Source: Ichthyophonus hoferi
Lineage: Eukaryota > Opisthokonta > Ichthyosporea > Ichthyophonida > Ichthyophonidae
Direction of reading: 5' to 3'
DNA length: 63,311 bases
NCBI GenBank assembly: GCA_002751075.1
Contig: NAOQ01000371.1
Span: 2,553-65,863, forward strand
Both the position numbers and the translations under genes were made by a program. Below the pieces are notes generated by a model, which did not search any database, had not been told where the DNA came from, and saw only the letters and a program-made list of their open reading frames with translations. This document shows, in pieces, positions 1 to 14,000 of this stretch (position 1 is its first letter; every line of letters begins with the position of its first letter).

Positions 1-33
<33 letters not shown>

Positions 34-658
34 ACAAAAGAACCATGAGAATAAAGTAATAGAGAAAGGGTAGAATCGCCATTTCTTAAGATATGCGAAC
101 CCAATTGATACCGTGTTTATGAGTACGTCAAACTGACGTTATACAAGTATGTCCACCAGTAATAATCTTATATCAAAAAATTGAAAATATATTTGGCAAA
201 CCCAGAGTGTAGAAAGTCATTTAAAATGCTAGACAGATAAATAGATTGATATAATTCCTTTGTATAAATAAAAAAGAATGCCAAATAAAATAGGAGATTA
301 AAAAGATAAAAGTGAAATATTATATAGTATTTAATAAATAAGTGTAAATAGAAAAAACATGGATACATTAAACAACCACTAAATCATAAACAATAACTTA
401 CAAAGGAAAATAAAATGTTTTAATGATTGAGTCATAGTTGATACTAGTATTATAGATGGTAATGAATATTATGATTGATAAATTAAACACTTTACAGAAA
501 ATAAAAACAGAACATATTATAAAGGGAAATATATAAAAAGAAATGCCACAATTGAGTGGTGTGACAAATATCCTTAACCAATCAATTGAAATAATCAAAA
601 GAATAGGTGCGTTTCACTTTTACAAGGAAACAATAAGATTGGGAGATATGACATAATC
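1..658. other. contig edge and flank downstream of BAG6
   Basis: The first 30 bases are a pure (TA)n run, followed by AT-rich sequence. I see no convincing exon. A C-terminal BAG-like domain exon for the neighbouring minus-strand gene was looked for on the minus strand here and not found. Short open frames present are what AT-rich sequence gives by chance. Confidence 0.6.
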
Positions 659-3600
659 TTAATCAACCAATAGGAAACTTGCCTTCGCATGCTTAGCAGC
701 CATACTTTGGTCGCACGTGCTACTTGAACGGCGTTTTACTACCCTATTTCTATTGGTCACAGGGAGGGCGTTAGTTATTGATGCATCTACGTCACATATC
801 ATACATAATATATATGCATGATTTATTATTATGATGCGTTATTTTTTACTAATATATGAGTATAGAGACAGATAAGGTACCCACCTACCCACCTACACAC
901 TACACCAACATACATACACAGCACTTACTCAGTGGCGGGTAACGAGGAAGCGTCAGAGCTAGAGCTAGGGGGTGGGGAGAGAGGAATGACTACACTGGAG
1001 GGAAAGGAGTGCGTCTCATATGACCTAGCAATAAGGGAGGCCACGGCCACAGCGGGGAGGTGCTGTATTTCCATGATCTGATTGGTGCCGTGGGTTTAGT
1101 TATTTACTTAATTACACGCACTAGGTAAGGATACCGATTTGATAGGTTTTTCGGGTATGATTTTACTATATTTATTATGAACATATTATATATATATCGC
1201 AATATACACACTATATACATTATATATATCGTTGTGCATAGCCCATTCTTGTCTCCTTTTCCCCACCCTTCTCTTACACCCCTCTCCCCCCACCCAACCT
1301 CAACAACGGGTGTCTTTCTACACGAGCGTTCTTAATAACTCATTACACACACCCATCTCTCTTCCTTCTAACATACCTCTCTTAACATGTAGATCAGAAT
1401 CTTCTCTACGATATCCATAGATCCCACTGTACCAATCATAGCTTGCATCCATGCCACTATGGAAACCTGTAGCCAATCATACAGTTTGGCTCCTATATCC
1501 TGTGATTCTACTCGTACAATATCATGCAGACTCTGAAGGCGTCGCTCTACCACTCGCAGATGATTGGATGCTAGCATTTGATAGGTCTCGAGTAACTGAG
1601 CACGGATATTTGTAAGATTGGTTAGATAGATAGATCAATGGATAGGTAGATATACACACACGTAGATATATAGATACATATATATCCATACATATATACA
1701 AACACATATATATGGACAACAGCCCAACCAAGTATAATGTTAGCAATCATTGGAAGGTATTCGCTTGAGCAATTAAGAGTTAGTGTCCAAGATAAAAATA
1801 GGTATACCAAATATAGAAGCAAGGTAATTATTGATCAATCCAAATTATAAATAACTCCTAAACCAAATTATAATTATCATTGGCCAATAAAAAAATATTA
1901 AAAGATCATTCATCAATTTATTAAACGCTAAAAATATATGTACTAAATGCATTTTCTAACTTAAAAAAAATCCCCAAATAAAAACCCATGCTCAAAATAA
2001 CCAGCAATGAAAAGGGTAAGAGAACTAATAAGAACACGGGCAGTAGACATATCTATAAATACACCAATAAAAAATAAAAATAAAATACTTACAGCTGGGG
2101 GAGCAGGGAGAGGCATTTGAGCAGCCAATGACCTATAGGGATCGCCACCCTGATTGTCAAAGAGAGAGATCAGGTGTGATTGGAGGAATTGTAGATTATC
2201 ATTGGTCCGGCGATCTTCTATTAGTTGTAGAAAGTGGTTCATTTGTAGTCCGTCCATAAAGTGTGCTACTAACTGCAATAAGGGAAGATCTATATATAGA
2301 GGGTGGTGATAGGCGATTGACCGTGGGTCAGTCATGTGGATCATAAAGGAATGTTCAAATACGTAGAGTATATATATATATATATAGTATGTGTATGCCT
2401 GACTCCATTGAATAACTGCAGGGAGGCCGAAAAATATACATCTACTCTAATAAACACCATCCACATACATGCTCTCTCTCTCTTCATTCATATATATACA
2501 TGTGTTTTGTACTATTTGACAGTACGAATTACAGACACATAAAGTGTATTCTTTCAGTTTTATCTTCTCCCCAATATAGTTTTTTATCATGCCAACGTAT
2601 ACCTGATCGGATATCTGAAGGTGCAACCGAGTTGATGACTTGTCTTATAGTTCGGGTGTCAGCTGGGTGGACATGATAATGTTAGGAAGGTTGTAGTAAC
2701 ATAGATATATGTCATAGCATATATGATATTATGTATGAGAGTATGTATAGTAATATGTGTGATGGTATGTATGAGGGTATGTATAATGTTATTTCTGATA
2801 GCACCTATATAGTATTTACAAACATACAGCTATTGATACATACCACAATTTCTACAATGATCTATGATCTGTTATTACATAGACAAAGACCAATATCCAA
2901 TCCATATGAGTTATAAAAATATAAATACCCAATATTAAATATTAAATATATTTGTATGCATATCTTCCGAGTATCTTTTTAAAGCAAATGCCAACACCAA
3001 GAGCATAGAGGTATTATACAGTAGTTAAAAAGGTCAACAGGTCCTGTTAGCCAGCTAATTGATATTAATTAATACTAACCAATATCTGAGATGTGCCCAA
3101 ATGAAGAGTTTATAGCTGCACCAATAATAGCCATGGCACTACGAAGGCCTGCCTCCCTTTCCACTGAAACATTGTCTGATTGGTCCATAGGATTAATTGT
3201 GATTGGTTCTTCTACCGAAGTAGAGGTAGAAGTAGTAGTGATTGGCTGATCTAATAATACCATACCACCCTCACCAATGCCAGGGGCTACAGTAGTAGAG
3301 GAGACAGAGGGGGTAGAGAAGGATGGGGTAGAGGAAGAGGTAGAGGTAGAAGTAGAGGTGGAAGTAGGGGGAGGGTGAGGGGCATTAGAAGGGTGAGGGA
3401 TAGGGACATTAGATGGGTCAGTGGTAGTGGTAGTGGTGGCAGTCACAGAGCTCCTAGGCAGACCTAATAGACTGAATAGGAATGACTCTAGAATGTGTCC
3501 AAATCTATTACCCCCATGTGCTGCTCCTTCTTCCTCTCCCCTCTCTCCTCCTTCTGTCTGTCCTGCCCCTGCCCCTGTCTGTGTACGTGGTTGCTGTGGT

Positions 3601-6600
3601 TGTGTTGATGTAGTTTCTGTGTTACTTGTGGGTCTGTCGGTGGTGGTACTGGGTGTGGTAGTGGTAGTAGTAGTAGTGGTGTTTGCTGCTAGGGGAGAGG
3701 AGGCTATGAGCTGGGTGAGGGGATGTGGGCCAATGGGAGTTATCTGAGTGCCAACTGGGCCACCGCGGAACAGTGAGGCAAAGATATTACTATCGGGGGT
3801 CTGTAGAGGGATTAGTAGGGAGAGAGCAGTGAGAATGTGTGGTTGTGATGTGGTATAGGTTGGTATAGGAATAGTACTATAGTATTAGTGTTCACTAGAG
3901 CATGGTGCCGGTTTGAATGTAGACGGCTATGACTATCATGACTATCAGTACTATCTATCTAGAAATTAGAATTAATAGTCATGTTATCACGCCATTCCAT
4001 TGGAAAATATATTTAATGAAAGTATTGAATTGGAAGTTTAAATACTACTACATTACAGGAACCAATGATAGAAACTAAGATCTCTTTTCTCAATGCTACG
4101 TGCATTATCGAGTATATATATATATAAACAATACTAAACAACGAATCCCTCTAAACCAATTATCCGCCAGTTAATAAAAGGAGAAAAGGGGGAAATATGT
4201 AATCAAAAACGCACAAGGGATAATTATAACAAGCCAATCAAACATCACAGCTATAAATAGCAAGGAATTACATACAGGGAAAGCATGGAAAGCCCCCCCA
4301 GGGCCAGCTACACCAATAGGAATCACCATGCCTCCACCATTCACAAGATTTCCAAGGCTGCGTGGACGCACTCCTATTGGGGCGGCATGTGGTCCCCACA
4401 GAGTAGGGGGCTCATGAGATCGTCGGGCAGTCTCGGGGGCCGGCTCGGGAGTGGGTTCGGTAGAGGGGTTGGAGTTAGTCCGTGGGGTTGTGGGATTGGC
4501 TGCCTGTTGCATGGCCTCCTCTACGAGTGCTACCATAGTGTTGTGGACTTGACGCTGTTCAGGTGACATAGACTGAGAAGGAAAGGGAGAGGAAGGGGTT
4601 AGGCTAACAATATATTATGTTTACACATATATATATTATAATATCCTTGTCAATGCATAATAAATAATAGGTTAATCACATTCCCTTATAAATGAAGGCT
4701 TAACCCACAGTAATAATATACAAGAGCGTAAACGAATCTAAAGGGATGCGGGCGTGTGTATGTATATGTATATTATAGTATATTAGATTGGAATATGTTA
4801 GTTATATTGCAATAGGATTAGCCAGTTAAAGTTGCGTTCTCTATATATTAATACATATGTGTGCCTATCAGAAACGCGCATTAAAAATACCTTTCATATA
4901 GCCTCACCCCCACCTTCCTATCACTATCTAACACATACATACAACATATAACATACAATTACCCAGAGATACAAGAATATTGCAGATCAAAAAAAAGTGA
5001 AGACAGAAGAGATAGAGGAAGGAAAGAAAGCTAATAGTTTAATACCTGTTGGTCGTCAGCTGATTCGCCAAACATCACCTGCACTAGATCATTACCCAAT
5101 AGATCACTAGTACGGCCAATGATATGTAGGAAGTGAGCCATGTTGTGAATTAGTTGTTGGGCTGCTTGTTGTTGATTGGGGGTGGTCTGTAAGCGGGAGG
5201 AAAGGGGCCAGTAAGAACATCGTTTTAATATTAAATAAATAAATGTATGTATGCATAGAGAAAGCGAAGGTGAGAGAAAACACAGAAAGAGAGAGAAAGA
5301 GAGATAGACATAGATATGAGCATACCAGTGAAGTCGAGTCTCCTAATATACGTGCACACAATCGCATAATAGCGAACATATGTTCTAGCAACCCTGTCAC
5401 CGACCACAGACCACGTCCCATTCGTCCCCTCTCCGCCTATTATCAAAGAGAATTAAATAAGTTAGTCTTAAATATAGAAGGTAATAGGGCCAAAGGGTGT
5501 GGTTGGATGGTGCAGTGGGTTTGTATGTGATACACGGTAGGCTAGAAAGAAAATTCTTATGTTTATCGCTGTAAAGGTCATATTTGGGGTCATTCTAAAT
5601 TTCAAAGGGTGGGGGGCTCCTTGTGAAATAATGTCTTCAAATTAAATACACGAATATTTGCAATAAATAATGACTTTTTCTGAAGATTGGCTTTAATATC
5701 TAAGAAATTGGTTAAAAAATAATAGGCTAGTCATTAGTAGTTTGAATCTGATTGGATAATTAAAACAAGAGAGCGAGAACTAGTAAGACATGGGGGTTGC
5801 TATAGGTAGCCAATGAGTTACGGCCTTCCTAGAGAAGAGCAAGGGAAAGTATAACAACAAAGGGAATAGGAGTATTGTTATAGAGGCAGAGCAAGACATA
5901 CGGTATACACAGAAATAACTCAGGATAGAATTCAGGTGTACTATATTTTAAAGGTAGGTGTGATATTATGGTTGTGTGGCATAACACTATGTATACCGAA
6001 CTTGAAGGAGAGGGAAGTGCAGGTAAAAGACAATAAAAGGGGTGGGGAAAGGATACCGTTGCATTGACTAGAGTTGTGGGTATACTTTGTGCATCACTCG
6101 GCTGACTGGAAGGGGGGAGGGGTGGGAGAGAGAGAAAGTAGAGGGATGAATACAGAATACAAGAACTGACAGGTTTATAATATAATATAATATAACATCC
6201 TATAATATAGTATAATATAATAAATTAAATTAAAGTCGAGGACTTTAATAGAATAAATGAAAGCATAATATATAATAAACGCGGACCAATTGCCCTGGCT
6301 ATTTAATAATACAGACTCATAAAATAATTGGAGTAGATCTATCGTAGCACCAATAACAACAAAACTATCTATCCCATGGATATATAAAAATAAAAATAAA
6401 ATAACGTAAATAATATATACATCATACTAACTTAGAGCAAAAAGACAGATAAAAGTGAGGATATTGTACATAGTGTAGAGGGTAGAAGGTAAAAAGAGGT
6501 AGTATGCTATTTTATGATATTGTAGGATAAAGGCAATGACAACACAGGTTTCTATCCAACGTATATATATATATATATAAAAGTTTAATATATATATTAA

Positions 6601-9600
6601 GCCATGGTAACTTCGAGCAAGACAAGAAGGCAAGATAAAACAGAGGTTAAGTATGTATATAGTGTAGTAGGTGGTAGGAGGCAGTATGATATTATACAAT
6701 ATTGCACGAGAAAGCTTATGACGTACGCTGGATAAAGGGCGCTGATTGTCAGAGCATCTCGTCGCATGGCTGCCACCAACGCAATTAATTGGGCCTCCGT
6801 CATGTCCTCGTTTAGGTGGTCGTGGCCATGCATTGGATTACCCAGCTGGTTGTCATGGACATTTAGATTGGTTATGACGTCATAATTTTACATGCTACAT
6901 TATATTTGGTCCTAGGGTGGATTTAGCGCCTTACCATAATAGATACCAACCAATCATGATGGGTTTAGCTTCATAATGGTACCACATGATCCATGAAATT
7001 CACATATAAGGTATTTATGACATAAGCACATAAGCGAAAGCACTGAATGCGTGTGGGTGGTTTATAAGGCCAGAAAAGGCATACATTGCAATAAGAGCTT
7101 TAGCGCTATGAATATTAATTAATACTATAAGAATGTAATTAATTAAAAGAAAATGGTAAACCACGTAGGGCCCACACCCTACAATCACTATCATATCACT
7201 TGCACAGGTATAGATCTACAAAATATATGCTCAATGTTTATATCGTTATTATATCTCAAATCACACAGAAGTAACAATATGTAATTACTGTAAAATCATG
7301 CCATATATATATACATTATATATACAGGAAAAACATAACAAAAAACGAGTAAATAAATGCATAGCATATCGACATTAAAAGTATGCTAAGTATCTACACA
7401 TATATAAAAAAGTCAGCTTAGAGACGTCCAATACCTCTACAGTATGTACTTCGGGATGTACCACTTGAGTGGTGGGTGCAGTTTCTGTTGCATTTGATTG
7501 GCTAAGCGGTTCCGCTACTGCCGCCTCATTAGCTGGGGCCTGTTCTCCTTCTGCAGATGAATTGGCAGATGGTGGAGCAACCGGTGTTTCAGTGGTTGCT
7601 GGGGCCTCAGAGGATGCCTCAGAGGATGCCTGTGTTTCATTGGTTGGCGGGCCATCTATTACCCATTGGTTGCCATCAAAGTGCATACGCATAGCAACAC
7701 TAGGACCTTGCTGTAATTGGGTAATGTGTGTCAACCAATAGAAGGAAGAGAAAAAGATAATATACGTGGGATATTTATCCAATAAGATAAGGAGACTAAA
7801 AAAAAATGTAGCAAAACATAAACCAATGATTTAATAGATAGATCAAGATTAAAACCGAATTTACCGGATGAATGGCTTGGATATCTGCAGCCATATGCAC
7901 ATTAGGGCCTCCCATAGATCCCATGATCCCGCTGAGCAATGATTGGAGCTGTATTGATAGGAGATTAAAGAATTGGTTAATGAAAAATTTAAAAGTTCAC
8001 TGCAACTTATATAAAATCCAGTGCCTATAAGTGTATATATGCATATTATATATTTTTATAAGATACAAAAAAAAAGTAAATGATAAAGTAAAAAAGAAAT
8101 GGAATAGATTGAAATGAATATAGGAGATAATATGACAGACATGATAAATAATAACAATAATAATAGTAATAGTAGCAACAATCATACTAGTAAACCTAAC
8201 AACAATAATAAAAAATACAAATAAAATAATGACGATGAAAAAACGAAAAAAATAATAAACCTTCAACAATAAAGTATGTTACTATGCAACGGTAACCATA
8301 GTGACCTACCTGTGCAGGTGAGGGTACTCCCCCTCCTGGCAGTCCATTGACTTCAATAAAGGAAGCCATTGGTACAACATGCATACGACCAATCCTCCGG
8401 GGCCCAGTTGTAATCCCTGCAAGAGGATTGGGTGTGGTTTCTGTAGAGGTGACTGGTTCGCCTACCTCTCCTTGCTGGCGCTCTATTGGTTAAGAAGGTT
8501 AGAAAGGGAAGAAAAAGAAAAAGAAAAAGGTGCAGGAGGGGTGACATATGTTTGAGAGTATGTAGGATAGTAGATACGGTGGCATGCATTATACTATGAT
8601 AGTAGGATAGTATGCAAGTCTATGGGTATGCACATATACATATATATAGGGGTATACATGAGAGCATAATGGCATGTCAGTGCATATAATGTTAAGTACA
8701 CCCTTGTCTATCACATAGAGATTGGCCTACCTGTAGTAGTACTATTTTGAGGAATCACCCTCTCCACTAGGTGGATGACGTAACCCTCCTCTAGCCCTGT
8801 ACCCACCAATCAGAATACAGTACGAAATCAGGTGACTTGACTAATTCAAGCCTCTTTCCGATAAGTCTTAAGGAGTACGAGCAGCTTTCAACCAATAATA
8901 AGCCTCCAATAAAATTTACCTTCTCGTTTTAGCACTTTATCTCTCGCATTCTATCCCTTTTCCATCTTTATTATACCCCTTCTCCCCTCTACCTCTTTAT
9001 CAATATTCCCTTATAACCCTTGATTACTTAGACCACCTGCGCAACCAACAGCTAATAGAAATATGATATACGCACCTAATGCCGACATGGCCTGATCATC
9101 TTTAAGTACTTGTCCTTGATAGATGAGTCTCTGACGGGGAGAGGGTATTTCCTATATAAAGAAGGGGATAGTTATTAAAAACATATGATAATAATGACAG
9201 GATGGTTATAGTATACTGTAGTAATGGAAAGACATAGCAAGAAAAACAATACAATAGGGCTGGTTACTATGGCTTTATACTTCATATGCAGTAAAAGAGA
9301 AGCTGATACATATAAGAAGAACTAGGCAAGGAGGAAGGAGGTTGAGTATATTTTCGTCTTGATTTATATGTGTATATTTAGGTATAAGTGTAATTATTGA
9401 CAATATAGTGTGCTCTTAATGATGGGATCATAACAAAACATGATAGAGGAGAATAGAAAAAAATATAAATTTCCTTCTCATTTCTTTTTAGTGATTATAC
9501 TTAATGTACTTGTGTGGGTATCTTTTTGTATTGTATATGTATATATACACGGAAAAGTTTGTATATTCGCGTGCTTGTGTTTCTATGTGTGTGGATGAAA

Positions 9601-10172
9601 AAAGCAATGATATATATAATAATAATAATCAAAATGTCGTTATATATAATGACAAAGTTATAGTAAGAGAAAGGAGGCAAAGAAAAAAGCAAAGGGGGGA
9701 CAGAACCATTGCAGCACATAAAGACTTACTGTTGCTAACTCCAGCTTGTGTTTTAATTGAAGAACAGTGGTCTGTAATCATATGGGTAGGGTGTAGAGAG
9801 GTTGGTTTGTGGTACGTTAGTTTCAATTTATTTGTTTATGTTGCTGATCTCAGGACAACTTACAAAGACTTTTCATACGATCATACATATTATCATGTAC
9901 GACTCTTAAATTTTTTACTATATAGAAGAAGCATGTATGCATTGAATTGTGACGTGTAATAAAAAAGAACATTTGTCCTCGATTCTCATTAGTATGTTGC
10001 TTCATTACTCATATACACTATCATAACGCTTCCTATATACTATAAGAAAAATACAGAACAAAGCATGTGTCTCTGTTGTCAATCCCGTCTTTCTGAGCAC
10101 ACCTACCTCGGGAATAACCCTTAACCGGTGCTCAACGGCGGAGAGCCGACGAATAATTATTTCAAACTCCAT
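659..10172 (-). CDS. BAG6: BAG6/Scythe-like ubiquitin-like-domain chaperone, 18 exons
   Basis: Exons, 5' to 3' on the minus strand: 10172-10107, 9771-9730, 9151-9076, 8796-8731, 8482-8310, 7948-7865, 7710-7435, 6845-6727, 6105-6057, 5436-5326, 5186-5046, 4572-4276, 3800-3080, 2662-2603, 2289-2093, 1595-1377, 1077-929, 743-659. They total 2931 nt (976 aa), and phase is kept at every junction. Residues 1-83 form a ubiquitin-like domain with the motifs IPSPRQRLIYQGQVLKDD and GYVIHLVERV, very close to animal BAG6. The middle is proline-, threonine- and glycine-rich, with helical blocks (exons 10-11 and 15-16) that probably match the conserved BAG6 core. The C-terminus has a basic KRR cluster, like the BAG6 nuclear localisation signal. 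In animals BAG6 holds hydrophobic clients for the TRC/GET tail-anchored pathway or for degradation. No terminal BAG-like domain is visible after the KRR cluster; the gene may stop at 659 or splice onward from a GC donor near 692. Intron 9 looks U12-type. Confidence 0.9.
5437..6056 (-). other. candidate U12-type (minor spliceosome) intron in BAG6
   Basis: On the minus strand this intron begins GTATCCTTTC, an exact match to the U12 5' splice-site consensus RTATCCTTT. It ends in AG. About 17 nt before the 3' splice site lies TTATTTAAT, which matches 7 of 9 positions of the U12 branch consensus TTCCTTAAC/T. The flanking exons join in frame. None of the other roughly 60 introns I defined in this window has such a donor. 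Confidence 0.7.
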
Positions 10173-11005
10173 CCGTACTTAATTTCTTCCGTTTACACCT
10201 TAATAGACAATACTATAGCAGATGTTTTTGCGTGTTTTTAAACAACAAACCTAGGCGTAAGAGTGTTTATAATAAAAAATAAAAATATTATATATATGAC
10301 TATTCAGCTCCTTATGTATGTTAGTAATTATAATAACGTAATGGCATATGCTACATATATAAGCCTTGTGTAATAGACATTCATTGGCCACCATGTTCAT
10401 TCGAGAATAATTATTAGTAAAGAAATATAAAATTTTAAAGGCCGTGTAAGCAAATTGATATTATTTAAATATCAATTATTATTGGTTTTCAATAAAATCT
10501 TGTAAATAGTTGGTTATATATTGGACACCTTTGGTATTCCATTCATATTACATAATTTATTTGCTTTTTTATTGAGCTTGGTTATAATTGATTGCTACGA
10601 ATGGCTGGTTTTGCTTTAAACTGTAATCATATAATTAGGTTCAATAGATTAATTTATTACAATATAATGTCCAATAAAAAGCATTGATGTATTTAACAAA
10701 AATGCCATTGCAGTAAAAATGACAGATATGTGATCTGAGGTGATCTGAGATTACTATGAGTCATATTGGATTTGAATTACATATGTCAACAATGCAATAT
10801 AATTACTACAAACCAATGGCAATGACGAGTGGTATTAATTCTAATTAGGAGTGAAAACTGATAATAGATAAGAATAATAATACCTTAACATCAACAAAGA
10901 AATAAATAATAAAAGAATCTACCTATAACTATCAAAAACACAATATGGCACCCTATATTATAATACTTTCATATTAGTTTTCTTTTAACTTTAATAGTAA
11001 TTATA
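10173..11005. promoter_or_regulatory. shared divergent upstream region of BAG6 and RBM48
   Basis: Only 833 bp separate the two start codons, which face away from each other, so both promoters and 5' UTRs must lie here. The sequence is very AT-rich, with several CCAAT/ATTGG pentamers. I cannot pick out a defined core promoter. A bidirectional promoter is an inference from spacing. Confidence 0.45.
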
Positions 11006-14000
11006 ATGGATATTAAAATGATGTTAAAGCAAAGACTTAGTCACAAACAGGATAGTGTCGCTTATGACCGACCTGATTATCGAGCGGGAAGGAGGGAAAG
11101 GGCGGTAAAAGTGTATACAATTAATGATGAATCCAGGTAGAATATGACCTGTTAATACCTATATATTCACCTTTACACTCTACTTTTGCTTATATATATT
11201 GTACGAGTCTCCTAATTGCTATTTAATAGTTACACTTTTCTTTTCCTTCCTTATTTCTCTCATACTAACGATTGTTTTATATTGTTTGTTAATATATTAC
11301 ACAACAAAAAGGTTATTCAAGAGATAGGAGGAAATAAAAAAATATTAGTTCTAGTTCCGTTTCGAACTATATCATTTTGGAAGTGTCAATTATTTCTTTA
11401 TTTTCTTCTCTACTAGCTCTGTCTCACACAAAGAGTTCTTTATTATTTTTGATACATTTTATGTTATACATAGTCTTTCATGCTTCCTTTCTAGTGTAGG
11501 TAAGTCAATTATTTGGTATAATTTTTGTATATTTTTATACATTAACTCATAGCCTAAACGGCAATATTAAAATGAATTACTCTTACCCCTAAGCTCAAAC
11601 CTAGCATCATGCACTCCTAATAGTAAGAAAACGTTGCATAACATAGGATTACATTAATTTTTGTGTTATAGTATAGACTGCAAACAGGGTTCTGTTTTAT
11701 TCAAGTGTTTCTTTGGTATACTATAAGAAATGCCATGACATATACTGTAATACTATGTATATTAACTGGCCACCTCCAATGACATGCAGATATCTATTGG
11801 TTCAGAATGTACCACAATATAATGCTAGTAAGGAATTATTGGAGTTATTTGCTTTGTATGGAGAGATTGAAGAGTACGTACTATCCAATCACCTACCTTT
11901 CCTGATGGTCTACACTTCTATACATACATACATACTATCATGCATGCATACTATCTTACTATCATACTATCATAATATCATATTGTCATACTGTCATATT
12001 ATCACATACATAATTATTATTTATCATTATGCATACACGTGGCCTCTCTCGTTATTCATATTTATTTTCCTTTGTTTTTCTGATTATCCATTATATAGCA
12101 ATATACTGTCTCTGTTATTATCTACTAACTATTATATAACAATATACTGTATTATTATTCTGCTATCTTTTTGTAACAATACACTTTCTTTCCTTCCATT
12201 AATCAATTACTGTCTTCGTACATACACTCTATCTCCATCCTAGCCCTACATATATCTTATATAGAACTAGTGAAATAATTATTCATATGAAAGGATTGAT
12301 CTTAATATTTTAGCTGANNNNNNNNNNNNNNNNNNNNNNNNNNNNNNNNNNNNNNNNNNNNNNNNNNNNNNNNNNNNNNNNNNNNNNNNNNNNNNNNNNN
12401 NNNNNNNNNNNNNNNNNNNNNNNNNNNNNNNNNNNNNNNNNNNNNNNNNNNNNNNNNNNNNNNNNNNNNNNNNNNNNNNNNNNNNNNNNNNNNNNNNNNN
12501 NNNNNNNNNNNNNNNNNNNNNNNNNNNNNNNNNNNNNNNNNNNNNNNNNNNNNNNNNNNNNNNNNNNNNNNNNNNNNNNNNNNNNNNNNNNNNNNNNNNN
12601 NNNNNNNNNNNNNNNNNNNNNNNNNNNNNNNNNNNNNNNNNNNNNNNNNNNNNNNNNNNNNNNNNNNNNNNNNNNNNNNNNNNNNNNNNNNNNNNNNNNN
12701 NNNNNNNNNNNNNNNNNNNNNNNNNNNNNNNNNNNNNNNNNNNNNNNNNNNNNNNNNNNNNNNNNNNNNNNNNNNNNNNNNNNNNNNNNNNNNNNNNNNN
12801 NNNNNNNNNNNNNNNNNNNNNNNNNNNNNNNNNNNNNNNNNNNNNNNNNNNNNNNNNNNNNNNNNNNNNNNNNATTATATAGCAATATACTGTCTCTGTT
12901 ATTATCTACTAACTATTATATAACAATATACTGTATTATTATTCTGCTATCTTTTTGTAACAATACACTTTCTTTCCTTCCATTAATCAATTACTGTCTT
13001 CGTACATACACTCTATCTCCATCCTAGCCCTACATATATCTTATATAGAACTAGTGAAATAATTATTCATATGAAAGGATTGATCTTAATATTTTAGGGT
13101 GAACATTTCTAGTTTATAAGAATAATATCTAATCAATATAGCGAGCGATATGGCTTTTATTTTTTAAATCATTTGATACATACATAAATACAGGCATAGA
13201 CAATATTCTGTTATATTCCACTTTACATCTATCTCGTATCATTTTCTAGAGTATACAATAACATAAGAACTGTTGCTAGGCATTTATTAGTATGTTAATC
13301 ACTCATTCATCCACAATGCATATTATTTTCGGATTTTGTCAATTTATTCAGAGATTTATTAGAAATAACTTTTTGTTGTGTCCATATATAGGTATCGCAT
13401 ACTTGATGAATTTGAGGTTGAGCCTTATACTGAGGTCTATTGGATTCGTATGAAACAACTATCGGCAGCTAGGTATGTTGCTATATATATATCAGTGCAT
13501 AGGTTGGTGTGTGTACTTGGGTAGTACTGTATGTGTGTGTGAATATAGGTGTTGCTGTTTTGAACGCAAACGATATGCTAATTACGTAATATTGAACTAA
13601 TAATTAATTAAAACTATAATTTTTTTTTTCATTCATATTGTGTATGTAGCTATCTATATTAGACATGGTTTTTGGTATAATGGGATATATATTTTATTAT
13701 ATTAAAGATACATTTTGTAGTTACCATAGTTAACATATAGTATTTGATTATGTTTTAACATACAGGTTAGCTAAGCGAAAAATAGACGATTATCAATTCT
13801 TTGGCAATAGTTTGCACATATCCTATGCACCAGAATATGAAAGTATACAAGACTTGCGACAGAAAATGAAGGAGAGACGATCTACTGTGGCCCGCAAGAC
13901 ACGAGGTAGGTAGGTAAGTTTTAATGTATAAATATGTTTGGTTGATGTTTTTGATAATTAAGAAGGATTGATAGTGTTGTGGCGTAGAAAGAACATATAA

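Noticed and set aside
3421-3747. Plus-strand open frame of 108 aa rich in valine
   Set aside because: It is the antisense shadow of the threonine-rich BAG6 exon 13.
5107-5446. Overlapping minus-strand frames of 104 and 71 aa
   Set aside because: They read through BAG6 exon 10 or 11 into intron sequence; only the spliced exons are supported.
9504-9959. Plus-strand open frame of 151 aa
   Set aside because: It overlaps, in antisense, BAG6 exon 2 and its flanking introns, and has AT-driven composition and no motif.
12310-12885. Minus-strand open frame through the N run
   Set aside because: It is an artefact of unknown bases, with no real codons.
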